Source: Bacteroidota bacterium (lineage in GTDB: Bacteria > Bacteroidota > Bacteroidia > Flavobacteriales_F > PHOS-HE28). Taken from it: 64,000 bases of DNA. Positions within the stretch are counted from its first letter, which is position 1; every line of letters starts with the position of its first letter. Under the pieces are notes generated by a model. The model ran no database searches. It was not told the origin of the DNA and saw only the letters and a list, made by a program, of their open reading frames with translations. Shown piece by piece: positions 1-8,233 of the stretch. Location: NCBI GenBank assembly GCA_029573495.1, contig JAKQEI010000278.1, forward strand, positions 1-64,000, written 5' to 3'. The position numbers and the translations under genes are program-made.

Positions 1-40
1 TCGCAATGATCTGATGCTCGGAAAACTTCGACTTTCTCAT
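1..40 (-). CDS. IS3-type transposase OrfA, N-terminal fragment at window edge
   Basis: Read on the minus strand from position 40, the first 13 codons give MRKSKFSEHQIIA, the typical opening of the small helix-turn-helix OrfA protein of IS3-family elements (compare the R/K-S-x-F-(S/T)-E-x-Q-I-I pattern). Only these residues lie in the window; the rest is beyond position 1, so it is not known whether the element is intact. The family assignment rests on this short motif alone. OrfA normally binds the element's ends and is fused to the OrfB integrase by frameshifting. Confidence 0.7.
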   Translation of the reverse strand, partial: MRKSKFSEHQIIA

Positions 41-141
41 GGCTGCTGTGAGGTTGAAAATAGCCACTTGCCGATCGCTGCGTGCAAATGCCACGCAGCC
101 AACCTCCAATTACGATCGGACCGATCTTAGGGAAGCCTACA
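1..141 (-). mobile_element. Left-edge fragment of an IS3-family insertion sequence
   Basis: The OrfA start at position 40 is preceded on the minus strand by about 100 bases that would hold the element's terminal inverted repeat and promoter. A plausible outer end is near position 141, where the minus strand begins TGTAGGCTTCCCTAAGATCG, with the TG start usual for this family. The other end is outside the window, so the boundary and the target duplication cannot be verified. 142-282 contains no recognisable gene. Confidence 0.45.
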
Positions 142-282
142 TGGGGATCAATCCCGCATCAAGCGCGAATCCCGCCATGTGAATGGCATCGGCTTTGGGC
201 TCCTTGATGAGTGCGCATCCCTGAATCTCTCGCCGAAAGTGAGTTCCCAGCGAGACGCGACGGGAACGGCGAACTACTGGCT

Positions 283-1764
283 TTACAACTTGACCAAGCG
301 CTTGACCCGAGCAACGCCACCAGGATCCCTTACGATGACTTGGTAGGCTCCCACTGGCAAGTCGACAAGATCGATCACCGTTTGCTGGGTGAACCGCTGA
401 CGGTGAACCTCCTGCGCGAGCGAATTGTAGAGAGAGAGTGACCGCTCACTTTGCTCATCCAATTTCACGTGAACGACATCGGTCGTGGGGTTAGGGTATA
501 AATCAAAAACCTCGTCAATTTCATTTCCCTCCACACTAACCGCATTACCCATGAGGCGAGCGATCTTATTGCGCGGCACCATTGCACCTGGCCCATTAAA
601 GAAATTTCCTCCGATTAAGATACGTCCGTCACTTTGTTCTGCTACGATTGATATATAGGAAGTCGTGCCCACTTCGCCAAACGATATATCAAAATCGCCG
701 TTCGGAAGCATGCAGGCCATGATACTGGATGATGTTTGACCTTGGAAAAAATCCCACCCCCCGGTACAACAGATCCTCCCATCGCTTAATATCTTCACTT
801 CTCTAATGCTAGCCGTGGAACCATCAGTTATGGCGCCGGTGCCAGCGTCGAACGAAGGGTCAATATTTCCATTCGATAGTATCCTGGCGAAGCTGACCCT
901 AGGAACACCATTAATGGACGTGAAACGGCCACCGATCAAGATGGTCCCGTCGGGATAAAGATCCATCGCACCAACACTAGAGTTCGCGCCGATTCCAATG
1001 GCGAAGGACTCATCCACTTGACCATCGGGTTCCAGTCTGATCAAACCTCGCCGCTGCACCCCATCATATGATTGGAACCCTCCATAAAGCAGTATGTGAT
1101 CATCCTGTTGAACACGGATACCAGGAATAGAGGCTGGGAACAATCCCGTCCCCGTCTGAAACGTGTTGTCATAGGACCCGTCAGCATTAAGGCGAACGAA
1201 TCTGGCCTGGTTGCCCAAGCCATACCCACCAATAAGGATGCGGCCATCGGATTGTAGAGCGACCTCATCCACAGGGGCCATCTCACCTACCCAACCTTCG
1301 AATGTCATATCAACAGCACCAGTAGATAGCAGACGCGCTAAGCCTCGAAAGTGGTGACCACCCACGGAATCAAACGCACCAGCAATAAGAATCTTCCCAT
1401 CAGGTTGAAGTGCGATACTTCTAACATGGGCATTTACCTGGGGGGTGCCCGGAGGATTCGGATTAATATACAGACCGGAGCCGAGATCGAAGGATGTGTC
1501 AAGCTGACCGTCGGGATGAATTCGGGCAATTCCCCTTCGTACGACACCGCCCACGCTCCCGAAGTCGCCACCGATCAATACCCTGCCATCATCCTGTATG
1601 ACGACCTCGCTGACATAGCCCAACGAACCTGCGGATACATTAGCATCAAACGATGGGTCGAAGGTTGATCCGCTTTGCGCGGATATCGATATACCCATAA
1701 GCACGATAGCACTCACCAAGCAAAACAATCGCCCAACGGGAGAACTGTTATGTATGTCCATCAT
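283..1764 (-). CDS. Secreted delta-60 repeat protein with T9SS C-terminal sorting domain
   Basis: An exported protein of about 493 residues. The start at 1764 (MMDIHNSS) is chosen because it places a clear signal peptide (hydrophobic VSAIVLMGISI, then AQS) at the N-terminus; a longer frame from 1872 would bury it. The body is tandem delta-60 repeats (pattern Q-x-DGRILIGG followed by IARL and DG-x-x-D-x-SFD), a beta-propeller-like repeat. The last 80 residues contain YPNPTTD and end LPVGAYQVIV...KRLVKL, a type A T9SS sorting signal. Its codon use is visibly richer in A/T than neighbouring genes, and an IS fragment lies next to it, suggesting recent acquisition. Function unknown; likely surface or secreted. 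Confidence 0.85.
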   Translation of the reverse strand: MMDIHNSSPVGRLFCLVSAIVLMGISISAQSGSTFDPSFDANVSAGSLGYVSEVVIQDDGRVLIGGDFGSVGGVVRRGIARIHPDGQLDTSFDLGSGLYINPNPPGTPQVNAHVRSIALQPDGKILIAGAFDSVGGHHFRGLARLLSTGAVDMTFEGWVGEMAPVDEVALQSDGRILIGGYGLGNQARFVRLNADGSYDNTFQTGTGLFPASIPGIRVQQDDHILLYGGFQSYDGVQRRGLIRLEPDGQVDESFAIGIGANSSVGAMDLYPDGTILIGGRFTSINGVPRVSFARILSNGNIDPSFDAGTGAITDGSTASIREVKILSDGRICCTGGWDFFQGQTSSSIMACMLPNGDFDISFGEVGTTSYISIVAEQSDGRILIGGNFFNGPGAMVPRNKIARLMGNAVSVEGNEIDEVFDLYPNPTTDVVHVKLDEQSERSLSLYNSLAQEVHRQRFTQQTVIDLVDLPVGAYQVIVRDPGGVARVKRLVKL

Positions 1765-1918
1765 CTTACTTCCGAGGTTGCCTTCGTTGCTAAAAGGCGC
1801 CAAGTGAAAAGCACTCCGGAAATCTGTTGAAGGAGGTAAGCGGCTCATAGTCGTGTAATCAGGTTCTGCCACAACTAATGGCGGCTCGGCACTAAAATAC
1901 TCAATCTCAATTTCAAAA

Positions 1919-3271
1919 TCAAACTATTGCCCCCAACAACCCCAACGCCTTCTTCTCCACCTCGGCGCTATCCCAGTTCTCCTCGATCCCCGGCGTGCGC
2001 ATCACTTCTTCCATGATGCGGTCGTGGCGCAGGCCTTCCTCCCACGCATCCTTGTAGGCGATATCGGTGAACTTCACCTGGCTGTATAGCGGCAACCACT
2101 TGTCGGGATGCCTGGCCTGCAGGTGGCCTTCGATCTTGCGGCGCAAGAGGAACTGCGGATCGGCCACGAGGTCGCGCATCTCCACGAAGTTGCGCATGCT
2201 GAGGTCCGCGATGGCATCGCCATTCGGCTTGCGTGCAGTGGCATACCGGTGCAGCACCTCGGACCAGTTGTCATCGCCGTGCGCATCGAGCAGGTCGTTC
2301 AACACCTTGCAATCCTCGTAGCCGGCGTTCATGCCTTCGCCATAGAAGGGTACGATGGCATGGGCCGCATCACCGATCAGGGCCACTTTGCCGTTCACCT
2401 GCCAGGGCGAACAGCGGATGATGACCAAGTTGCTCTGCGGGTTGCGCAGGTATTGCTCCACGATGTCCGGCACGATGGGCAGGGCATCCGCGAAGTGCGC
2501 TTGGAAGAAGGCCGTGACCTCCGCCTCGGTACGCACCGTGTCGAACCCGGGTGAATCCTTCGTGGCGGCGTGTGGCATGAAGAGTGTGCCGGTGAAGCCG
2601 CCGTCCTGGTTGGCCAAGCCCATCATCATGAACCAGCGGCGCGGCCAGATGTGCAGGCATTGCGGGTCCATCTTCGGCGTGCCGTCCGGGTTCGCGGGGA
2701 AGGCCACCTCCTTGTAGTCGTGCTCGATATACTCCTGGCTGTAGCTGAAACGACCGAGCATCATCTTGCTCCGCACCGCGCTGAAGGCTCCATCGCTGCC
2801 GAAGACCACGTCCGCTTCCACGACGACGTGATCCCCTTCCTCGCGCTGGAAGTGACAGGTCGCGGTACCGAGGTCCACATCCACGCAACGGTGATCGAAG
2901 TACACCTTGACGTTGGGCAGTTTCTCCGCCTCCGTGAGCAGGCGTCGGTTGAGCTCTCCACGCGACACGGAATGGATGGCCCTGTTATCGATGCTGTAGG
3001 GCACGCGGTTCAAGTGGCCTTCGCGGTCGTGCATCATGCGGGCATGCACGGGCACCGTGATGGCCTTCACCGCCTCCTCCACACCGGCCGCGCCCAAGGC
3101 CGTCCAACCGCGATGGCTCACCACCAGATTGATGCTGCGCCCCGCGTAGACGTCGGTCTTCCGCGGATCACCACGGCGTTCGTACACGTTCACCTTGTGG
3201 CCCCGCTTGGCCAGGAAGATGGCGAGCAAGCTGCCCACCAAGCCACCGCCTACGATCGTGATCCTGCTCAT
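1919..3271 (-). CDS. kmo: Kynurenine 3-monooxygenase
   Basis: FAD-dependent hydroxylase that converts L-kynurenine to 3-hydroxykynurenine with NADPH and O2. The N-terminus has the Rossmann dinucleotide motif GGGLVGS followed by the acidic VYERRGD; the mid-protein GDAAHAIVPFYGEGMNAG is the second FAD motif of group A flavoprotein monooxygenases and is close to KMO family sequences. About 450 residues, normal for the family. The start at 3271 (MSRITIVGGG) puts the FAD motif at the N-terminus; the frame is open upstream to 3304. It lies 69 bases downstream of the kynureninase gene on the same strand, so the two are probably co-transcribed and form consecutive steps of tryptophan catabolism or NAD precursor synthesis. 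Confidence 0.93.
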   Translation of the reverse strand: MSRITIVGGGLVGSLLAIFLAKRGHKVNVYERRGDPRKTDVYAGRSINLVVSHRGWTALGAAGVEEAVKAITVPVHARMMHDREGHLNRVPYSIDNRAIHSVSRGELNRRLLTEAEKLPNVKVYFDHRCVDVDLGTATCHFQREEGDHVVVEADVVFGSDGAFSAVRSKMMLGRFSYSQEYIEHDYKEVAFPANPDGTPKMDPQCLHIWPRRWFMMMGLANQDGGFTGTLFMPHAATKDSPGFDTVRTEAEVTAFFQAHFADALPIVPDIVEQYLRNPQSNLVIIRCSPWQVNGKVALIGDAAHAIVPFYGEGMNAGYEDCKVLNDLLDAHGDDNWSEVLHRYATARKPNGDAIADLSMRNFVEMRDLVADPQFLLRRKIEGHLQARHPDKWLPLYSQVKFTDIAYKDAWEEGLRHDRIMEEVMRTPGIEENWDSAEVEKKALGLLGAIV

Positions 3272-3340
3272 TGCTTGTGCGTCATTGATGCCTGCGCCTC
3301 GCAAGATGGGCGACCGAAGTTCGCCCGATCCTGTCGATCA

Positions 3341-4612
3341 TCAGCCGGTGATGGCTGCACGCAGCGCCTGTCCGAAGCGCCAGACGTCCTCGAAGCTGTT
3401 GTACATGGGCACCGGTGCCATACGCAACACATCGGGCTCCCGCCAGTCGCAATAGACGCCGCGCGCCGTGAGCCGCTCGAAGACACCACGCCCATCGCCG
3501 CGCACCAGGATGGACAGCTGCGCACCGCTCATGGCCGATTCCTTCGGGGTGATGATGTTGAACATCCCAATATTCTCCGCGGAGATGCCCTCGATGGTCC
3601 ACCGCAGGTAACCGGTCAACTGCACGCTCTTCGCACGCAACCGCTCGATGCCCGCGCGGTCGAACTGCTCCAGCGCCACACGATGCACCGCCATGGGCAG
3701 CACGGGCGCATTGCTTACCTGCCAGGCCTCGGCGGTGGGCATGGGTTTGAAGTCGCGTTCCATCTTGAAACGTTCCTTCTTGTCGTGTCCCCACCAGCCC
3801 GCGAAACGGGGCAGGTCGGCCGAAAGGTGACGCTCATGCACGAAGGCACCGGCCACGCCACCCGGTCCGCTGTTCAGGTATTTATAGCTGCACCAGCAAG
3901 CGAAGTCCGGACCGTCATCGTGCAATTTCAGATCCAGGTTCCCGGCGGCGTGAGCGAGGTCGAAACCGGCGAAGGCACCCACCCTGTGGGCGGCAGCTGT
4001 AATTCCTTTGATGTCGAACGCCTGACCGGTCAGGAAGTTCACACCCCCGAAGCAGACCAGCGCAAGCTCATCGCCGAGCTCATTGATCCGCGCGATGATA
4101 TCCTCGGGTCGCAGGATATGCTCCCCCTCCCGAGGCTGCATCTCCACCAGGGTGTTGGCGGGATCGAGGCCGTGGAAGGCGATCTGCGAAGCGAAGGCGT
4201 AGGTATCGCTCGGGAACGGGCGCTTCTCGGTGAGGATCTTCACCCGCTTACCCGTCGGACGATAGAAGGAGACCAGCAGGAAGTGAAGGTTGCTCGTCAG
4301 CTGGTTCATCACCACCACCTCGGCTTCCTTGGCGCCTACTAGCCGCGCACTGCTGGCCGTGAGCTCCTCGTGATAGCTGTACCACGGGTGCTTCGCGTGG
4401 AAGTGGCCTTCGACCCCGAGCCGTGCCCAATCGTCCATCTCCTGCTTGAGCGCATCGGCCGCGGCCTTCGGTTGAAGGCCAAGTGAATTGCCGGTGAAGT
4501 AGATCACCTCGCGGCCTTCATGTTGTGGGAAGTGGAACTCGTCGCGGAAGTTCCGGAGCGGGTCCCGGGCATCCAGGTCCTGTGCGCAGGCCAGCGTATT
4601 CACAAATGCCAT
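3341..4612 (-). CDS. kynU: Kynureninase
   Basis: PLP-dependent hydrolase that splits kynurenine or 3-hydroxykynurenine to (3-hydroxy)anthranilate plus alanine. 423 residues, the usual length. Family hallmarks are FTGNSLGLQPK near residues 39-50, GFDLAHAAGN near residue 216-225, and CSYKYLNSGPGG with the Schiff-base lysine at about residue 244. It begins two bases after the stop of the upstream membrane-protein gene and precedes kmo, so the three form one operon driven from the promoter near 5265. No tryptophan dioxygenase or 3-hydroxyanthranilate dioxygenase gene is present in the window, so the rest of the pathway must lie elsewhere. Confidence 0.94.
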   Translation of the reverse strand: MAFVNTLACAQDLDARDPLRNFRDEFHFPQHEGREVIYFTGNSLGLQPKAAADALKQEMDDWARLGVEGHFHAKHPWYSYHEELTASSARLVGAKEAEVVVMNQLTSNLHFLLVSFYRPTGKRVKILTEKRPFPSDTYAFASQIAFHGLDPANTLVEMQPREGEHILRPEDIIARINELGDELALVCFGGVNFLTGQAFDIKGITAAAHRVGAFAGFDLAHAAGNLDLKLHDDGPDFACWCSYKYLNSGPGGVAGAFVHERHLSADLPRFAGWWGHDKKERFKMERDFKPMPTAEAWQVSNAPVLPMAVHRVALEQFDRAGIERLRAKSVQLTGYLRWTIEGISAENIGMFNIITPKESAMSGAQLSILVRGDGRGVFERLTARGVYCDWREPDVLRMAPVPMYNSFEDVWRFGQALRAAITG

Positions 4613-4614
4613 GG

Positions 4615-5250
4615 CTATTCCTCGTCCAAATTGGGGTTGATGATGAGCTGGCGTACGGCCAGGCCCACGGCCACACCAGCAAAGGCTGAGACCAGGGTAC
4701 GGACCACGCGCTTGGAACGGGCCACCCGCGCGTAGCCGGTAGCATAGTACTCATCTCCTTCCATCACCGGGTCGGAAATGGAGCCGGGCGTGACATGTAC
4801 GCGGGGGAAGGCCATGGCACCGGCCACGAGGGGTGGAACGAAGAGGCCGTTCATCTCCCAGTTCAGACCTATCACCAATCCGGCGCCGGTAGCGAAGGCG
4901 CCCACCATGGGCCAGGTGGGTTTGTAGCCGTGTCGGGCATCGCGCTCACCCGCGAGGAACCAGCGCATCTGCTCCACGGTGAGGTCGTTTCCGAAGACGG
5001 AATCGTGGAAGTACCAGATGCGTTCATGCCCCAGGCTGTCGACCACGGAGAAGACCTCCTCGGTGGGTTCGGCGCGTTCCTTCACCTTGCCGCGTTTGGT
5101 CGTCTGTAGGTAGCGCACCTCCAGGGTGCTCTGCCCAAGCACCTTCCCTTCATGGATCTCGCCGTTCATCATCAGGATGCGGTCCTGGGCGGCGGCGGCG
5201 ATCGATCCGATGGCCAGGAGGAGGAGGAGCGCGCGCAGGGGGGTCAGCAT
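4615..5250 (-). CDS. Membrane protein of unknown function, first gene of the kynurenine operon
   Basis: 211 residues. The N-terminus is a signal peptide (LRALLLLLAIGSIAAAAQ). Then comes a beta-rich stretch starting RILMMNGEIHEGKV, typical of small periplasmic proteins that describe an altered-surface or 'GEIHEG' beta fold, and two hydrophobic segments, about residues 113-131 (MVGAFATGAGLVIGLNW) and 188-202 (LVSAFAGVAVGLAV). I do not recognise a named family. The stop is two bases from the kynU start, so translation is probably coupled. A role in tryptophan or kynurenine metabolism is only inferred from the operon. Confidence 0.75.
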   Translation of the reverse strand: MLTPLRALLLLLAIGSIAAAAQDRILMMNGEIHEGKVLGQSTLEVRYLQTTKRGKVKERAEPTEEVFSVVDSLGHERIWYFHDSVFGNDLTVEQMRWFLAGERDARHGYKPTWPMVGAFATGAGLVIGLNWEMNGLFVPPLVAGAMAFPRVHVTPGSISDPVMEGDEYYATGYARVARSKRVVRTLVSAFAGVAVGLAVRQLIINPNLDEE

Positions 5251-5260
5251 CGGTGGTGGC

Positions 5261-5268
5261 CAAAGATA
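5261..5268 (-). promoter_or_regulatory. -7 promoter box for the kynurenine operon
   Basis: The minus strand reads TATCTTTG, a perfect match to the Bacteroidota sigma-ABfr -7 box TAnnTTTG, 10 bases upstream of the start of the 4615-5250 gene. No clear -33 TTG was found at the expected distance. Confidence 0.6.
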
Positions 5269-5339
5269 GCCGCCCGTGCGGCGGTGGGGTGGCTCTCACC
5301 CCGGCTTATCCACAGCCATCCCCGGCTCCTGTGGCCCAG

Positions 5340-5347
5340 TATATTTG
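5340..5347 (+). promoter_or_regulatory. -7 promoter box for gcvP
   Basis: TATATTTG matches the Bacteroidota consensus TAnnTTTG and ends 24 bases before the gcvP start codon. It is divergent from the kynurenine operon box about 75 bases away. No -33 TTG is evident. Confidence 0.6.
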
Positions 5348-5371
5348 CACGCCTTATCGGCACCCCATCAC

Positions 5372-8233
5372 ATGCCATCCGTCACCTACCAGGAACGCCA
5401 CATCGGCCCGAACCAGCACGAGACAGAAGCCATGCTCAAGGCCATCGGCGTGAGCAGCCTCGATGAACTGATCCAGCGCACCGTACCCGGCCCCATCCGG
5501 CTGAAGAAGGCGCTCGACGTGGGTCCGGCGCTCTCCGAGATCGACTTCCTGGAGCACATGAGCGCCATCGGCCGCGGCAACCTGCAGTTCCGCAGCTACA
5601 TCGGCCTGGGTTACTACGGCACCGTGGTGCCCCAGCCCATCCTGCGCAACATCATGGAGAACCCCGGATGGTACACGGCCTACACGCCTTACCAGGCCGA
5701 GATCTCGCAGGGCCGCCTGGAGGCGCTGCTGAATTTCCAGACCATGGTGAGCGACCTTACCGCGCTGCCCATCGCCAATGCTTCGCTGCTGGATGAGGGC
5801 ACCGCTGCCGCCGAGGCCATGTTGATGTTCGATCACGCCCGGCCAGCCAGTCAACGCGACCGCAACCGCTTCTTCGTGGACAGCGGCCTTTTCCCGCAGA
5901 GCATCGATGTATTGCGCGGCCGGGCCCTACCCGTGGGCATCGAGATCGTGGTGGGCGACCCGATGACCTGGGAACCGGACACGAACTTCTTCGGCATGAT
6001 CCTGCAATACCCCGCCGCGAACGGCGAGGTGCGCGACCTGCGTGACCTGGTACAGCGAGCCAAGGCCGCTGGTGTGCGTGTTGCCGCCTGCACTGATCTG
6101 TTGGCCCTCACGCTCCTGAGCCCTCCCGGCGAGTGGGGCGTGGAAGTGTGCGTGGGCAACTCGCAGCGATTCGGTGTACCCATGGGCTACGGTGGACCGC
6201 ACGCCGCCTTCTTCGCCTGCACCGATGAGTGGAAGCGTTTGATCCCCGGACGCATCATCGGCGTTAGCCAGGACCGTCGTGGTCGTCGTGCCCTGCGCAT
6301 GGCGCTGCAGACGCGCGAGCAGCACATCCGCCGCGACAAGGCGACCAGCAATATCTGCACCGCGCAAGCCCTGCTCGCCGTGATGGCAGGCATGTACGCC
6401 GTGCATCATGGCCCGAATGGCCTCAAGCGCATTGCGAAGCGTGTACATGGCTGCGCGAAGCAAGTGGCCGATGCCGCGAAAGCGTTGGGCTACACGCTGG
6501 TGAACGCGACCTTCTTCGACACGATCACGCTCACGGGTGCCGCGGGCGATGCGATCCGCCAGGCACTGGAGTCGCGCATGATCAATGGGCGTTACCATGA
6601 ACATGGGGTGACGCTGAGCCTTGATGAGACCACCCGTGTGAGCGACCTGGAGGAGATCATCGCATCGTTGGCCGAAGCGATCGGCAAGCCTGCCTCCAGC
6701 CCGAGCGCGAACGGCAGCTCCTCCGCGATCCCGTCAGACCTGCAACGCCGCAGCGCCTTCCTCACCCACCCGGTCTTCAACACGCATCATACGGAGACGG
6801 AGCTGATGCGCTACATGAAGAAGCTGGAGAACCGCGACTTCTCCCTGGTGCATGGCATGATCCCGCTCGGATCATGCACCATGAAGCTGAACGCGGCCTC
6901 CACCCTATGGGCGATCACCCGGCCGGAGTGGGCTCATATCCACCCCTTCGCCCCGCTCGAGCAGGTGAAGGGCTATCAACAGGTGCTCACGGAACTGGGC
7001 GGTGCGTTGGCGAAGGCGACGGGCTTCACCGCCGTCAGCCTGCAACCGAACAGCGGTGCACAAGGTGAATACGCCGGACTGATGGTGATCCGCGCCTACC
7101 ACGAAGCCCGCGGTGACCATCAGCGGAGGGTGGCGCTGATCCCGAGCAGTGCGCACGGCACCAACCCCGCCAGCGCAGCCATGGTGGGCATGGAGATCGT
7201 GGTGGTGAAGGCCGACGCCGACGGGCACGTGGACGTGGAGGACCTGAAGGCGAAGGCCGAACTCTACAAGGACCGCCTGAGCTGCCTGATGGTCACCTAT
7301 CCCAGCACGCACGGCGTCTACGAAGAGAGCATCCGCGAGATCACCGGCACCATCCACGCCAACGGCGGCCTGGTGTACATGGACGGTGCGAACATGAACG
7401 CGCAGGTGGGACTCACCTCGCCCGGCGAGATCGGGGCGGACGTCTGCCACCTCAACCTGCACAAGACCTTCGCCATCCCACACGGCGGTGGTGGCCCCGG
7501 CATGGGCCCGATCTGTGTGAACGACAAGCTGAAGCCCTTCCTCCCAGGCCATGTCCTGGTGAAGACCGGCGGGGAGCAGGCCGTGCACGCGGTGAGCGCT
7601 GCTCCCTGGGGCAGCGCGTTGATCCTGCTGATCAGCTACGGCTACATCAAGATGCTAGGCGGACAGGGGTTGACCGATGCCACGCGCTACGCCATCCTCA
7701 ATGCCAACTACCTGCGTGCGAAACTGGAGCAGCATTACCCCATCCTCTATGTGGGCGATGAAGGCATGGTGGCGCATGAGATGATCCTGGACTGCCGCGA
7801 CTTCAAACGCTCCGCGGGGGTGGACGTGAGCGACATCGCGAAGCGCCTGATGGATTACGGTTTCCACGCACCCACGGTGAGCTTCCCGGTGGCTGAGACA
7901 CTGATGGTGGAGCCGACGGAGAGCGAGAGCATGACCGAGCTGGACCGCTTCGTGGAAGCGATGATCGGCATCCGTCAGGAGATCGCAGCGCTGGAGCGGG
8001 GCGAAGCCGACAAGGCGGACAACCTGTTGAAGAACGCACCGCACACGAGCGAGGAGGTCTGCGGCAACGAGTGGACCCACCCCTACACGCGCGAGCAGGC
8101 CGCCTTCCCGGTGGCGGTGAACCGTGACTGGAAGTACTGGCCTGGCGTGAGCCGCGTGGACAACGCGTACGGCGACCGCAACCTCATCTGCACCTGCCCG
8201 CCGATCGAGGAATACGCGACCGTGGAAGCATGA
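5372..8233 (+). CDS. gcvP: Glycine dehydrogenase (decarboxylating), P protein of the glycine cleavage system
   Basis: PLP enzyme that decarboxylates glycine and passes the aminomethyl group to lipoylated H protein. 953 residues from the start at 5372 (MPSVTYQERHIGPN), the usual size of the single-chain form with both halves fused. Near residues 695-720 is HLNLHKTFAIPHGGGGPG, which contains the PLP lysine and the glycine loop. The sequence TLWAITRPEWAHIHPFAP and the ending NLICTCPPIEEY are also typical. The frame is open upstream to 5276, but the start at 5372 follows the promoter and gives the family N-terminus. gcvT and gcvH are not in the window. The stop overlaps the start of the next gene by four bases. 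Confidence 0.96.
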   Translation: MPSVTYQERHIGPNQHETEAMLKAIGVSSLDELIQRTVPGPIRLKKALDVGPALSEIDFLEHMSAIGRGNLQFRSYIGLGYYGTVVPQPILRNIMENPGWYTAYTPYQAEISQGRLEALLNFQTMVSDLTALPIANASLLDEGTAAAEAMLMFDHARPASQRDRNRFFVDSGLFPQSIDVLRGRALPVGIEIVVGDPMTWEPDTNFFGMILQYPAANGEVRDLRDLVQRAKAAGVRVAACTDLLALTLLSPPGEWGVEVCVGNSQRFGVPMGYGGPHAAFFACTDEWKRLIPGRIIGVSQDRRGRRALRMALQTREQHIRRDKATSNICTAQALLAVMAGMYAVHHGPNGLKRIAKRVHGCAKQVADAAKALGYTLVNATFFDTITLTGAAGDAIRQALESRMINGRYHEHGVTLSLDETTRVSDLEEIIASLAEAIGKPASSPSANGSSSAIPSDLQRRSAFLTHPVFNTHHTETELMRYMKKLENRDFSLVHGMIPLGSCTMKLNAASTLWAITRPEWAHIHPFAPLEQVKGYQQVLTELGGALAKATGFTAVSLQPNSGAQGEYAGLMVIRAYHEARGDHQRRVALIPSSAHGTNPASAAMVGMEIVVVKADADGHVDVEDLKAKAELYKDRLSCLMVTYPSTHGVYEESIREITGTIHANGGLVYMDGANMNAQVGLTSPGEIGADVCHLNLHKTFAIPHGGGGPGMGPICVNDKLKPFLPGHVLVKTGGEQAVHAVSAAPWGSALILLISYGYIKMLGGQGLTDATRYAILNANYLRAKLEQHYPILYVGDEGMVAHEMILDCRDFKRSAGVDVSDIAKRLMDYGFHAPTVSFPVAETLMVEPTESESMTELDRFVEAMIGIRQEIAALERGEADKADNLLKNAPHTSEEVCGNEWTHPYTREQAAFPVAVNRDWKYWPGVSRVDNAYGDRNLICTCPPIEEYATVEA

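Noticed and set aside
211-441. Small plus-strand frame at the left end
   Set aside because: Overlaps the end of the T9SS cargo gene and shows no family features.
2570-4342. 590-codon plus-strand frame over kmo and kynU
   Set aside because: Antisense to two recognised enzymes.
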